This document shows positions 49,644 through 59,143 of a DNA stretch of 64,000 nt, in pieces. Every line of letters starts with the position of its first letter. The first letter of the stretch is position 1. The notes under the pieces were generated by a model. It had not been told where the DNA came from. It saw only the letters and a list, made by a program, of their open reading frames with translations, and made no database searches. A program made the translations under genes and the position numbers. Origin of the DNA: Anaerolineae bacterium (GTDB taxonomy: Bacteria; Chloroflexota; Anaerolineae; Aggregatilineales; Aggregatilineaceae); assembly GCA_016926875.1 (NCBI GenBank), contig JAFGNU010000040.1, positions 1-64,000 of the forward strand, in the 5' to 3' direction.

Positions 49644-50747
49644 GTGGCGAGCGTAACCTATCGTAACGTTACGAAGCGTTGGGGAGATTTTGCTGCTGTA
49701 AGTAATCTCAGCATTGAAATCCCTGACGGCGAGTTCTTGGTGTTTGTTGGGCCTTCGGGGTGTGGCAAGTCCACCAGCCTGCGTATGCTGGCCGGCCTGG
49801 AAGAAATCACCGAAGGCGAAATCTTGATCGGGGACCGCGTGGTGAATAACGTGGCACCGAAAGACCGCGACATCGCAATGGTGTTCCAGAGCTACGCTTT
49901 GTACCCGCACATGACGGTGTATGATAACATGGCGTTTGGTCTGCGGCTGCGCCGCACCCCCAAGCAGGTGATCGACGAGCGCGTGCGCGAAGTCGCCGCC
50001 AGCCTGGGTATTGAGATGTTGTTGGATCGCCGTCCCCGCCAGTTGTCGGGTGGTCAGCGGCAGCGCGTTGCGGTGGGCCGGGCGATTGTGCGCGAACCGG
50101 CAGTGTTCTTGCTGGACGAGCCACTTTCGAACCTGGACGCCAAACTGCGTGTTGAGGCGCGCGCGTTCATCAGCAAGCTGCACCAACGTCTTGGGACTAC
50201 GTTCATCTACGTGACCCACGACCAGACCGAGGCCATGACGATGGGCCAGCGTATCGCGGTGCTGCGCGCGGGCGAGTTGATGCAGATCGACACGCCGAGC
50301 AACCTGTATGAACACCCCGCCAACATTTTTGTAGCCGGTTTCATCGGCAGCCCGGCGATGAATTTCTTCGATAACGTCCTGTTGACCGAAGAAGACGGCA
50401 GGATGATTGTGGCCGCCGATCCGTATAGCCTGGAAGTTCCCGAAGAACGCTATGAACTGTATCGCCCGTACCTGGGCAAGCGCGTCGTCTTTGGCATTCG
50501 CCCTGAGGACGTCCACCATCCCGATTATCCGCCGGCGGGCATCATCCCTGCGATGGGAGAGGCCAATGTGGACGTGGTCGAGTTGATGGGCAACGAAAAG
50601 ATCGTGTACCTGGAATCCGAAGGCAAGACTATCTTGTCGCGTATGGATCCCCGGTCTGACGTTCGGGTGGGACACCGCACCGGCGCAGTGTTTAACATGG
50701 CGAACATGCACCTGTTTGATCCGGACACTGAGCTGGCGCTGCAATAG
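49644..50747 (+). CDS. Sugar ABC transporter ATP-binding protein (MalK/MsmK/UgpC type)
   Basis: A 367-residue ATPase. Walker A GPSGCGKST, Q-loop VFQSYALYPHMTV, signature LSGGQRQRVAVGRA, Walker B FLLDEPLSNLDAKLR and the H-loop THDQTEAMT are intact. The C-terminal TOBE/OB regulatory domain (about 240-367, FGIRPEDVHHP) marks the MalK-like branch that can serve several sugar importers. The start is GTG with a very strong ribosome-binding site TAGGAGGGAG. No permease is nearby, so it probably energises several distant transporters, including perhaps the binding protein at 41.5 kb. Confidence 0.95.
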   Translation: MASVTYRNVTKRWGDFAAVSNLSIEIPDGEFLVFVGPSGCGKSTSLRMLAGLEEITEGEILIGDRVVNNVAPKDRDIAMVFQSYALYPHMTVYDNMAFGLRLRRTPKQVIDERVREVAASLGIEMLLDRRPRQLSGGQRQRVAVGRAIVREPAVFLLDEPLSNLDAKLRVEARAFISKLHQRLGTTFIYVTHDQTEAMTMGQRIAVLRAGELMQIDTPSNLYEHPANIFVAGFIGSPAMNFFDNVLLTEEDGRMIVAADPYSLEVPEERYELYRPYLGKRVVFGIRPEDVHHPDYPPAGIIPAMGEANVDVVELMGNEKIVYLESEGKTILSRMDPRSDVRVGHRTGAVFNMANMHLFDPDTELALQ

Positions 50748-50785
50748 GGTGATCTGCAGGATCAATTGATCTTTCTGAGTGTATG

Positions 50786-50818
50786 AGCCGCCTAGCATTT
50801 TTGCAGGCGGCTGTTTTT
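50786..50818 (+). terminator. Rho-independent terminator after the MalK-type gene
   Basis: AGCCGCCT (50786-50793) pairs with AGGCGGCT (50805-50812), followed by GTTTTT. It lies inside the 5' extension of the next track ORF, which argues for the later start. Confidence 0.78.
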
Positions 50819-50847
50819 GTTGTTTACTAGGAAAACAGCGTTTTCTT

Positions 50848-53769
50848 ATGTTACAAATGAGTAAACATCACCTGGCATTCGACTCGGTGCAACTGGAACA
50901 CGACCTGGCGTATGCGCTGCGCGGCGACGTGCGCTTTGACCAAGTGACGCGCCTGCTGTACAGCACGGACGCCAGTAATTACCAGATCGAGCCAGTAGGA
51001 GTAGTGCTGCCTGCCAACGCGGACGACGTGGCGGCTGTCCATGCTATCGCAGCGCAGCACGGCGTGCCGCTGCTGCCACGGGGTGGGGGGACAAGCCTGG
51101 CCGGGCAGACGGTGGGCCAGGCTGTGATCATGGACCTGTCACACCACATGCGTGCTGTGATCGAGGTAGATGCCGAGGCGCAGACGGTTTGTGTACAGCC
51201 GGGAGTGGTGCTGAAGCATCTGAACCAGCAGGTTGCGCCGCTGGGGTTGATGGTTGGCCCGGACCCGGCCAGCGCCGACCGGGCGACGGTTGGCGGGTGC
51301 CTGGGAAACAATGCCACCGGTATGCACAGCATCCTGTACGGCATGTTTGATGATCATGTGCAGGCCGTTGAGGCCGTGTTGGCAGATGGGACGCGCGCCG
51401 CTTTTGGTCATGATGGGCCGGACAGTCCAACCCGGCAGAGGTTGCAGGCACGCATCCGGCAGATACTGCTGGACAACGCGGACGACATCCGCGAGCGATA
51501 CCCAAAAACCTGGCGAACCGCTGCGGGCTACCCGCTGAACAAGCTGGACCCGGCAGCGCTGAACCTGGCGCAGTTGTTTGTTGGCGCAGAGGGCACGCTG
51601 GGCACGGTGGTTGAGGCCAGGTTGGGACTGGTGCGGCGGCCCAGGATGGTACGGCAGGTGCTGCTGCATTACGATGATGTGCGGGCGTCATTGGAAGCCG
51701 TCCCGGCGATTCTGGAAGTTGAGCCGTCAGCAGTGGAGTTGATGGACAAAACACTGCTGGACCGGACCAGGAGGCACGCCGAATACTCGCGATACCTGAC
51801 ATTTGTGCGGGGTGACCCGGTTGTTATCCTGGTAGTGGAATTTTATGGCGAGAGCGAGGCCGAGCTATCCGCCAAAGTGGAACGGTTGAAAACGCGCATT
51901 GCGGGGACGGGATATACCGGCGAGACGGTGATTGCCAGCACGGCGCGCGACATGTCGAACGTAATGACGGTGCGCAAAGCCGGGTTGGGGTTGTTAATGA
52001 GCGAGCGCAGCGAGCACAAGCCGGTATCGTTTATCGAGGACGCGGCGGTGCCCGTCGAGCACCTGCCGGATTTCGTCGAGCGCGTACAGGCCGCTGTGCA
52101 CGAGTACGGTGCCGACATGGCCATATATGGACACGCCAGCGCCGGGTGTTTGCATATCCGGCCTGCGCTCAACCTGAAGACAATCACCGGCTTGCAGCAG
52201 TATCGCGCTATTGCCGAAGCGGTAACCGGCATATTGTTGGGTTATGGCGGGACGACCAGCGGCGAGCATGGCGAAGGGCTGGCACGCGGCGAATTCAGCG
52301 AGCGGCTGTTCGGCCCCAGGCTGACCGAGGCATTCCGGCAGGTGAAAGCAGCGTTTGATCCGCACGGGTTGATGAATCCGGGCAAGGTGGTAAACGTCGG
52401 GCCGATGGATGACCCGGCTATTATGCGCTATGGGCCGGACTACGCGACGCCATATACCCTGACCGCTACGCGGCTGGACTGGTCGGCGGACGGCGGTTTT
52501 GCGGGCGCGGTCGAGGTATGCAACGGGGCAGGCGTATGCCGCAAAGAGGGCACAGGCACGATGTGCCCCAGCTACCAGGCGACGCGCAGCGAGCAGGATT
52601 CCACGCGCGGGCGGGCGAATACGCTGCGGCTGGCGATGTCCGGGGTGCTGGGCAAGCTCGGATTGTCTGAAAAGCGCGTGTACGCGGTGCTGGACCTGTG
52701 CCTGTCGTGCAAGGGATGTAAGGCAGAGTGCCCATCAGCGGTGGACATGGCGCGGTTGAAGGCTGAATTCACTGCCGCGTATTATGATGCGCACGGCGTA
52801 CCGCTGCGCGCGCGGGTCTTCGGGCATATCCACCGTATGAACCAACTGGGCAGCCTGGCGCCGGGGTTGGCAAACTGGGCGCTCAGCTCGCGGATCGGAA
52901 AATGGTTTTTGGGCAGGCTGGGCGTAGCCACTCAACGCCAGATGCCGCTGCTGGCGCGCCAGCGGTTCAGCGTATGGTACCGGTACACCTATGATAAGCC
53001 CGCAGCGAATGGTGGGCGCAAAGCGCCGATCCTGATCTCGGATACATATACTGAGTATAATTATCCCCACCTGGGACGGGCGGCTTTGCGGGTGGCGGAA
53101 GCTGCCGGGTATACGATTGAGGTGTGGGGGCCGCGTGAGCTTGACTGCTGCGGGCGCCCGTTGATTTCAAAGGGGTTGCTGGACGGGGCGCGCAAGCTGG
53201 CGATCCGCAATGTGAAACGGATGGCTCCGGCTGTGCGGCGCGGTGAGCGATTCATGTTGATCGAGCCAAGCTGCGCGGCGGCGTTCCGCGACGAATACCC
53301 GGACCTGGTGACGCCTGATTTGAAAGATGATGCGTATGCGGTAGCGGGCGCGGTGATCACCGTCGAGGAATGGCTGGCCGAACTGGCGGAGCAGGGCGCT
53401 CTTGACGGGTTGGCATTTGATCCCGCACCGCGCCAGGTGCTGCTGCACGGGCACTGCTACCAGCGGGCGCTGTGGGGCACCGGGGCCGCGCAGCGCGTAT
53501 TAGCACTGATCCCGCAGTGTGATGTGACCGAGCTGGACGACGGGTGCTGCGGCGTGGCGGGCGCGTTTGGCTACGAAGCAGAGCATTACGTGCTCTCGAT
53601 GCAGATCGGAGAGCAGCGGCTGCTGCCCGCCGTGCGTGAAAATCCGGATGCAATTGTAGTGGCAAGCGGCGTATCATGCCGCGAGCAAGTGATGCATGGG
53701 ACCGGGCGGCAGGCGCTTCACCCGGTAGAGCTGCTGTCTGCTGTGCTGCGATATGACGATGGGGCATGA
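50848..53769 (+). CDS. FAD/Fe-S oxidoreductase (GlcD-GlpC fusion, D-lactate dehydrogenase-like)
   Basis: A 973-residue fusion. The N-terminal FAD-binding domain has LPRGGGTSLAGQTVGQAVIMDLS and a PDPASADRATVGGCLGNNATG segment. The FAD-oxidase C domain follows (about 300-530, ending GLMNPGKVV). Two 4Fe-4S motifs follow (CNGAGVCRKEGTGTMCPS and CLSCKGCKAECPS, about 570-660), then CCG-type domains (DCCGRPLIS, HGHCYQR, DDGCCGVAGAFG). It probably oxidises a 2-hydroxyacid such as lactate or glycolate and passes electrons to the chain. The start is ATG 50848, since the track extension spans a terminator. Next gene overlaps by ATGA. Confidence 0.88.
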   Translation: MLQMSKHHLAFDSVQLEHDLAYALRGDVRFDQVTRLLYSTDASNYQIEPVGVVLPANADDVAAVHAIAAQHGVPLLPRGGGTSLAGQTVGQAVIMDLSHHMRAVIEVDAEAQTVCVQPGVVLKHLNQQVAPLGLMVGPDPASADRATVGGCLGNNATGMHSILYGMFDDHVQAVEAVLADGTRAAFGHDGPDSPTRQRLQARIRQILLDNADDIRERYPKTWRTAAGYPLNKLDPAALNLAQLFVGAEGTLGTVVEARLGLVRRPRMVRQVLLHYDDVRASLEAVPAILEVEPSAVELMDKTLLDRTRRHAEYSRYLTFVRGDPVVILVVEFYGESEAELSAKVERLKTRIAGTGYTGETVIASTARDMSNVMTVRKAGLGLLMSERSEHKPVSFIEDAAVPVEHLPDFVERVQAAVHEYGADMAIYGHASAGCLHIRPALNLKTITGLQQYRAIAEAVTGILLGYGGTTSGEHGEGLARGEFSERLFGPRLTEAFRQVKAAFDPHGLMNPGKVVNVGPMDDPAIMRYGPDYATPYTLTATRLDWSADGGFAGAVEVCNGAGVCRKEGTGTMCPSYQATRSEQDSTRGRANTLRLAMSGVLGKLGLSEKRVYAVLDLCLSCKGCKAECPSAVDMARLKAEFTAAYYDAHGVPLRARVFGHIHRMNQLGSLAPGLANWALSSRIGKWFLGRLGVATQRQMPLLARQRFSVWYRYTYDKPAANGGRKAPILISDTYTEYNYPHLGRAALRVAEAAGYTIEVWGPRELDCCGRPLISKGLLDGARKLAIRNVKRMAPAVRRGERFMLIEPSCAAAFRDEYPDLVTPDLKDDAYAVAGAVITVEEWLAELAEQGALDGLAFDPAPRQVLLHGHCYQRALWGTGAAQRVLALIPQCDVTELDDGCCGVAGAFGYEAEHYVLSMQIGEQRLLPAVRENPDAIVVASGVSCREQVMHGTGRQALHPVELLSAVLRYDDGA

Positions 53770-55793
53770 GCGTTTTTGTCACGCGTTGGCTGAATAGTGT
53801 CTCCTGGCAGAAACTCCGTACCTCGCCCTGGGTTGTTTTGCTGGGCGTGGGATTTCTTTCGCTGGGGCAGTGGCGCTGGCTGGCGCAGCCGGAAGCGCTG
53901 CGTCCCGGTGTGATCCCTGCGCTGGCCGGTGTGGCGCTGCTGGTCCTGGCGCTGCGCCCGGCAGAGGTTGGGCAGCAGCCGGAACCGTTGACCGATCCGG
54001 CTGCCAGTTTGCGGTATATCTGGCAGTGGCGGGTGCTGATCGCCCTGGCCGGGATTGGGTTGAGTGTCTACACGGGCTGCCGGGCTGCTGCCGGGGTCTA
54101 TACCGCCTGGGACCTGCTGCTGGTATGGTCGATCAGCATCTGGCTGACGATTTACGGGCTGGTGCCGCACGAGACGGCGGTGAAGTGGTGGGGCGCGCTG
54201 TGGCGCAGTTCGCGCGACGAACGGCGAACATGGCTGGTTGTCGCGTTGATTTTTGTGGTCGGGCTGGTGGTGCGCACGGCGTGGCTGGAAACGTCGCCCT
54301 ACATCCAGGCGGGTGACGAAGCCTCGTTTGCGATCCAGGCGGTCGCCATCAAAAACGATCTACACTGGCGGATCAACCCGTTTGAATACGGCGTGTGGCA
54401 TCACCCGTATCTCTATCATATCCTGATCGCCATCTCGATAGAGCTTTTTGGGCAAACTATCGCGGCGGCGCGGCTGGCGTCGGCGATACTGGGCGCGCTG
54501 ACCGTCCCGGCAGTCTACCTGATGGGACGGCGGTTGTTTGACCGGCGGGTTGGGCTGGTGGCAGCGATCTTTATGGCGGCGTACCCGCTGCATGTGCAAT
54601 TCAGCCGCACCGGGATCAACCAGGTAGGCGATCCGCTGTTTACCGCGCTGACGTTTGCCTTCCTGACGCGGGCGCTGCGCGATAACGATCACATGGAAGC
54701 GGCGCTGGCCGGGCTGGCGCTGGGACTGTCGCAGTACTTCTACTCGGCGGCGCGGATTGTGCCCTTTTTGATGCTGGTATACGTGGGCTTGTATGCGCTG
54801 CGTGATTGGCGCGTGCTGCGCAGGCGGGCGGGCGTCCTGCTGGTGATGGCGTGCGTGGCGTGGGTGGTGACATTCCCGAACACATACGCGGTGCTTGAGG
54901 ACGGGGCGCGGTCGATCAGTCCCCGGCTGGCCCAGGTGAGCATCTGGGAGACCGGCGATGTGAGCGCCGCCGCGAGTAGAGGCCACCAGTTGGAATACTG
55001 GGGCCGCCAGATACAGCGCTCGTTTATGGCCTATGTGCAGACCCACGACGAAAGCGATTTTTACGGTCGCTATAACCCGGTGTTGGGCTGGTGTGCGGGC
55101 GTGCCGTTTATCATCGGGCTGATGATTGCGCTGCGGCGGTGGCGCGATCCGCGGTTTAGCATCCTGGTGATCTGGGTGGTGGCGACGGCGATCCTGGGCG
55201 GCGTGCTGCTGATCGATCCGCCGCACTACTCGCGCTATATCAGCGTGACACCGGGACTGGCGGTGCTGGTCGCGCTGGGCGTGATCATGCTGGGTGAAAC
55301 ACTCGGCAGGGCAGCCGTTGGGCTGCGTGGATTGCTGCCGGGCGCGGCGGCATATTTAACATGGCTGCCGGTGGCCCTGGTAGTAGTGCTGGCGCTGGAA
55401 GAGCAGAGCATGTACATTGTTGACTACCTGCCCCAAAAACTGGTCTATGGCGAGCCAACCGTGCAGTTGAACGAAGTGGCGGACCTGCTGGGTACGTTTG
55501 GCGGGCGGTATGAAGTCTGGTATTTGTCGTCACCGGACCTGGACATGGGGCAAACCAACCTGCTGCCGTACCAGTCGCCGGATAATGCCGGACGCGAGTA
55601 TATGGGGGATGTTGACCTGCTGCGCGAAACACTGACAACACACGGGGCACATGCTTTTCTAATCGCGCCGGATCGCTTCGAAGATGTGATCGAGGCGCTG
55701 TTGTCTGAAGCGCCTGATGGCACGCTCCGGGAATACACCAACCCGCGCACGGGTGCGCCGCTGGTGTATGTATATTTTGTCGATATTCCATGA
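53766..55793 (+). CDS. PMT/GT39-type membrane glycosyltransferase
   Basis: A 675-residue integral membrane protein with about twelve hydrophobic segments. The acidic motif GDEASFAIQAVAI (about 180) and HHPYLYHILIAI follow the GT39/ArnT pattern. The C-terminal 120 residues form a soluble domain. The ATG overlaps the stop of the FAD/Fe-S gene (ATGA), so translation is coupled, which is odd for unrelated functions. It likely transfers a sugar from polyprenyl phosphate to an envelope acceptor. Confidence 0.8.
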   Translation: MSVFVTRWLNSVSWQKLRTSPWVVLLGVGFLSLGQWRWLAQPEALRPGVIPALAGVALLVLALRPAEVGQQPEPLTDPAASLRYIWQWRVLIALAGIGLSVYTGCRAAAGVYTAWDLLLVWSISIWLTIYGLVPHETAVKWWGALWRSSRDERRTWLVVALIFVVGLVVRTAWLETSPYIQAGDEASFAIQAVAIKNDLHWRINPFEYGVWHHPYLYHILIAISIELFGQTIAAARLASAILGALTVPAVYLMGRRLFDRRVGLVAAIFMAAYPLHVQFSRTGINQVGDPLFTALTFAFLTRALRDNDHMEAALAGLALGLSQYFYSAARIVPFLMLVYVGLYALRDWRVLRRRAGVLLVMACVAWVVTFPNTYAVLEDGARSISPRLAQVSIWETGDVSAAASRGHQLEYWGRQIQRSFMAYVQTHDESDFYGRYNPVLGWCAGVPFIIGLMIALRRWRDPRFSILVIWVVATAILGGVLLIDPPHYSRYISVTPGLAVLVALGVIMLGETLGRAAVGLRGLLPGAAAYLTWLPVALVVVLALEEQSMYIVDYLPQKLVYGEPTVQLNEVADLLGTFGGRYEVWYLSSPDLDMGQTNLLPYQSPDNAGREYMGDVDLLRETLTTHGAHAFLIAPDRFEDVIEALLSEAPDGTLREYTNPRTGAPLVYVYFVDIP

Positions 55794-55822
55794 TGCCAGT
55801 GGATTATAATGAAGGTGGCAGA

Positions 55823-56239
55823 ATGATTAAAACAGATTCAATCGAGATCAGCACACAGGGTAATGCGCAGGTTCTAGATATCACACAACCGGTCGCCCTG
55901 GCTGTTGCCGACAGCGAAGTCGAGAGCGGCATTGTGACCGTCTTCTGTCCCAGCGCAACCAGCGGTGTGACGACTATCGAGTATGAAAACGGTGCGGTTC
56001 GCGACTTCCAGCGGCTATTTGACGAGATTGTCGCGCCAAATCGCGAATACCTGCATAATTTACGGTGGGGCGATGGTAACGGACACAGCCACGTTCGCGC
56101 GGCATTGTTGGGGCCATCCCTGACGATCCCGTTTGTGAAAAAACGGCTCACGCTGGGCACCTGGCAGCAGATTGTCTATGTGGATTTTGATAACCGCTCA
56201 CGGCGCCGGAGTCTAGTTGTTCAGATTATGGGAGAATAG
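55823..56239 (+). CDS. YjbQ family protein (UPF0047)
   Basis: A 138-residue YjbQ family protein. Conserved segments are SGIVTVFCPSATSGVTTIEYE, HNLRWGDGNGHSHVRAALLG, VKKRLTLGTWQQIVYVDFDNR. The family has been tied to a thiamine-phosphate-synthase-like side activity. The start is moved to ATG 55823, preceded by GAAGGTGG; the longer track frame starts inside the upstream gene. Confidence 0.9.
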   Translation: MIKTDSIEISTQGNAQVLDITQPVALAVADSEVESGIVTVFCPSATSGVTTIEYENGAVRDFQRLFDEIVAPNREYLHNLRWGDGNGHSHVRAALLGPSLTIPFVKKRLTLGTWQQIVYVDFDNRSRRRSLVVQIMGE

Positions 56240-56335
56240 AGACAGGCAATGCTTTGCCAATCGGTGGAAAACCGGCTTGCTCATCGCGACCAACTGCCAT
56301 CAGCGTTGGGAACGGGTTCTTTGGAGTAGATTTGA

Positions 56336-59143
56336 ATGTCTGGGTCTGACAGATTAATAGAGTCATTGATCGAAGCTGCCAGCAAGCTGCTGAAAAAACA
56401 CAAGCCGGAGGTATCGCTTGGTTACATTGTGGATGCCGTGGGCGAGTTGATCGGATGCGCCGATGTAGGCATCTGGCAGTTGGACAACGCCACACAAGAG
56501 CTTGAACTGAGCGCCAGCAGCGGCGGCTGGGTGTCACAGGAACGGCTGCCTGTTGGGCACGGTTTGGTTGGGGCGGTCATTTCCAGCCAAAAGCCGGTGG
56601 CCGTGACTGATGTCCAAAAAGGTTTTGGCGATAACCTGCCAGCACAGGGAAATTACCAGGCTGCGGTCGGGTTTCCGCTGATGTGGCAGGGTGAGTTGTA
56701 CGGCGTACTGGTAGCCATGGACAACCGGGCGGGGCATACCTTTGCCGGGCGGGACATTCAATTGATCGCATTGTTCGCGCAGCAGGCATCCGCCGTGCTT
56801 GCCACCGACCGGCTGGTAGCTCAAGTGGGCAGGCTTCAGCGCTCGTTGGTGGATGAGCAGGAGCGGCTGCTGCATATCCAGGTGGCTATCCGGCAGATGC
56901 TTGACCAGCCGGATATGCGCGCCAACCTGGCCGAAGTGACCGAGGCTGTACAGGCATTGGGCTGGCGGCGCGTAGTCCTGGTGCTGTATTCCAGGGATAT
57001 GACGGTCGAGCGGTTTTTTTCTGCTGGTTTATCGCCGCAGGAGGATCAGGCTCTACGACAGGGGCCAGTTGTTCCGCCGGAGGTGTGGCAGCGGTTCGTT
57101 GACGGGGAGCTGGAAGCATACCGCCTGAACGGCCTGTATTATGTGCCGCAGAGCAGTGCCAGCACCACATGGCATCCGGGCGGCCTGCTGTTTGCGCCGC
57201 TGCAATTGGGTCGTGGGCGCGTGGTTGGTGTGATTCGAGTAGATGACCCGGTGGATGTATCCCTTCCGACCGCCGAGTCGCTTCGCCCGCTGGATATTCT
57301 GGCAAGCCAGGCGGCATACGTAGTCGAGAACGCGCTCTTGCTGGAAGAAGCGTCTCGTTCTGCCGAAGCACTGGCGGAGCAGGTTGATGAATTGTCGATG
57401 ATCCACCGGGCGGACCGTGAGCTCAGCGCGCACCTGAACATGGACCGCGTGATGACGCTGACCATGGACTGGGCGCTGCGGCGTACCGGGGCTGATACAG
57501 GGTTGCTGGCATTGGTAACGCCGGATGGGCGTGGTCTGGTGCCGTTTATCACGATGGGCTACCTGGACCGGAAAATCCTGGACTGCACCGAGCAAAATCC
57601 CTGGCCGCTGGATGTCGGAATCATGGGTCTCGCCGTACGCACAGGCGAGATACAGCTTATAGATAATGTGAGTATAGAAGATGGCGGCGCAGAGATCATG
57701 CCTGGGGCACGCTCTAAGGTTGCGGTCCCGCTATCTATGCGCGGCGAGGTGTTGGGTGTGATCACGCTGGCTTCGAGCGAAAAGGGGGCATTCGACCGGC
57801 AAAACGCGAGCTTCCTGGAGCGGTTGGCACGCCGCGCTGCCGTGGCGCTGGACAACGCCCGGTTGTTTCGACAGTCTGAGCAACTGGCCGACGACATGGC
57901 GGTGCTGTATTCGGCCAGCCGGGCCATTACATCCACGCTGGAACGGGACGAGGTGTTACAGCGGATCGCCCAGTCGATGGCGGTGGCGCTTGAATGCTCA
58001 AGCGCCGTGATCTTCGGCTACAGGGAGGAGACACGCGAGGCGCAAGTGCTGGCGGCTTATAAAGTGGGCACCATCCGCGATGCTCATGAAAGCCTGCCTG
58101 AAGTCAAATCAGCAATCATGCTAGATGACTATCCCTCTGTGCGCGAGGCGGTGCAGCACCACCATTCACTTGCTTTGCGTGTGGTCGATCCGGATATAAG
58201 CGAGCCAGCGCGTATTTTTATGCTTGAGCGAGATATTCACGCGGCGATGCTGACACCGCTGGTTGCCCAGGAGGAATTAATTGGCATGGCGATGGCGATT
58301 GAGGGGCGGCGCGACCGCGTGTTTACGACGGAAGAGATGTTTAAAGCCGAAACGTTAGCCAGCCAGGCATCGGTCGCACTGCGCCAGTCGTTGTTGTACA
58401 GCGAAGTGCTTGACCTTGAAAAAGTCAAATCTGAGATGATCCGGATGGCTTCACACGACTTGCGCAACCCATTGAATAACATTATGGGATATGTCGAACT
58501 GCTCGCGATGAGTATGGATCAGTTTGGTATAACACCCGATCAAAACGAATATATCGCCAGCCTGCGGCGCAGCGCCAAAACGATGCAATCGTTAATTGAT
58601 GACCTGCTGACGCTGGAACGGGTGGAAAGCGAACGCGAGAGTGAATGGCAGGTGTTTGACCTGGGCGGGTTGGTGTACGAGGTAGTGGAGGCAGAGCGTT
58701 CGAGCGCCACGCTCAAACGTCAAGAGTTGGTCTTGGAACGCCCATCGGAGCCGTCGCCGGTATTCGGCAGCACCACCCAATTACGGCAGGCGGTGGCGAA
58801 CCTTGTCGGCAACGCGATCAAATATACACCCGACGAAGGCCGTGTCGAGGTAACGTTCACCCGCCAGAACGAGCGGTTGAGCCTGGTAGTTAAGGATAAC
58901 GGCTACGGGATTTCGGAAGAACGGCGAAAACGGATTTTCGAGCGCTTCTACCGCGCACACGAACCCGGCACGGATCATATCCCCGGCACCGGCCTGGGGC
59001 TGAGCCTGGTCAAGACCGTGATCGAACGACATGGTGGCGAAGTGTGGTTCGAAAGTGAAACGGGAAAGGGCAGTACGTTCACGTTCTGGGTGCCCGCTGC
59101 GAGTGATGAACCGAGAGCGTATGGCGATCAGCCCGGCGATTAG
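56336..59143 (+). CDS. Multi-GAF sensor histidine kinase
   Basis: A 935-residue soluble kinase. About four GAF-like domains are arranged in tandem (about 20-165, 185-335, 350-510 and 520-685). The HisKA helix has MASHDLRNPLNN (about 703), and the HATPase domain has the N box VGNAIKYTPDEG, DNGYGI and GTGLGLSLVKT. Several sensory inputs are therefore combined. No regulator is adjacent. Its end overlaps the convergent homoserine kinase by four bases. Confidence 0.87.
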   Translation: MSGSDRLIESLIEAASKLLKKHKPEVSLGYIVDAVGELIGCADVGIWQLDNATQELELSASSGGWVSQERLPVGHGLVGAVISSQKPVAVTDVQKGFGDNLPAQGNYQAAVGFPLMWQGELYGVLVAMDNRAGHTFAGRDIQLIALFAQQASAVLATDRLVAQVGRLQRSLVDEQERLLHIQVAIRQMLDQPDMRANLAEVTEAVQALGWRRVVLVLYSRDMTVERFFSAGLSPQEDQALRQGPVVPPEVWQRFVDGELEAYRLNGLYYVPQSSASTTWHPGGLLFAPLQLGRGRVVGVIRVDDPVDVSLPTAESLRPLDILASQAAYVVENALLLEEASRSAEALAEQVDELSMIHRADRELSAHLNMDRVMTLTMDWALRRTGADTGLLALVTPDGRGLVPFITMGYLDRKILDCTEQNPWPLDVGIMGLAVRTGEIQLIDNVSIEDGGAEIMPGARSKVAVPLSMRGEVLGVITLASSEKGAFDRQNASFLERLARRAAVALDNARLFRQSEQLADDMAVLYSASRAITSTLERDEVLQRIAQSMAVALECSSAVIFGYREETREAQVLAAYKVGTIRDAHESLPEVKSAIMLDDYPSVREAVQHHHSLALRVVDPDISEPARIFMLERDIHAAMLTPLVAQEELIGMAMAIEGRRDRVFTTEEMFKAETLASQASVALRQSLLYSEVLDLEKVKSEMIRMASHDLRNPLNNIMGYVELLAMSMDQFGITPDQNEYIASLRRSAKTMQSLIDDLLTLERVESERESEWQVFDLGGLVYEVVEAERSSATLKRQELVLERPSEPSPVFGSTTQLRQAVANLVGNAIKYTPDEGRVEVTFTRQNERLSLVVKDNGYGISEERRKRIFERFYRAHEPGTDHIPGTGLGLSLVKTVIERHGGEVWFESETGKGSTFTFWVPAASDEPRAYGDQPGD

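Noticed and set aside
49626-50798. 390-residue minus-strand ORF
   Set aside because: It is antisense to the MalK-type ATPase, whose motifs are complete.
50779-50847. 5' extension of the FAD/Fe-S gene
   Set aside because: It spans the terminator of the previous gene and has no conserved character.
54360-55226. 288-residue minus-strand ORF
   Set aside because: It is antisense to the GT39-type gene and shows only the His/Arg/Gln bias typical of shadow frames.
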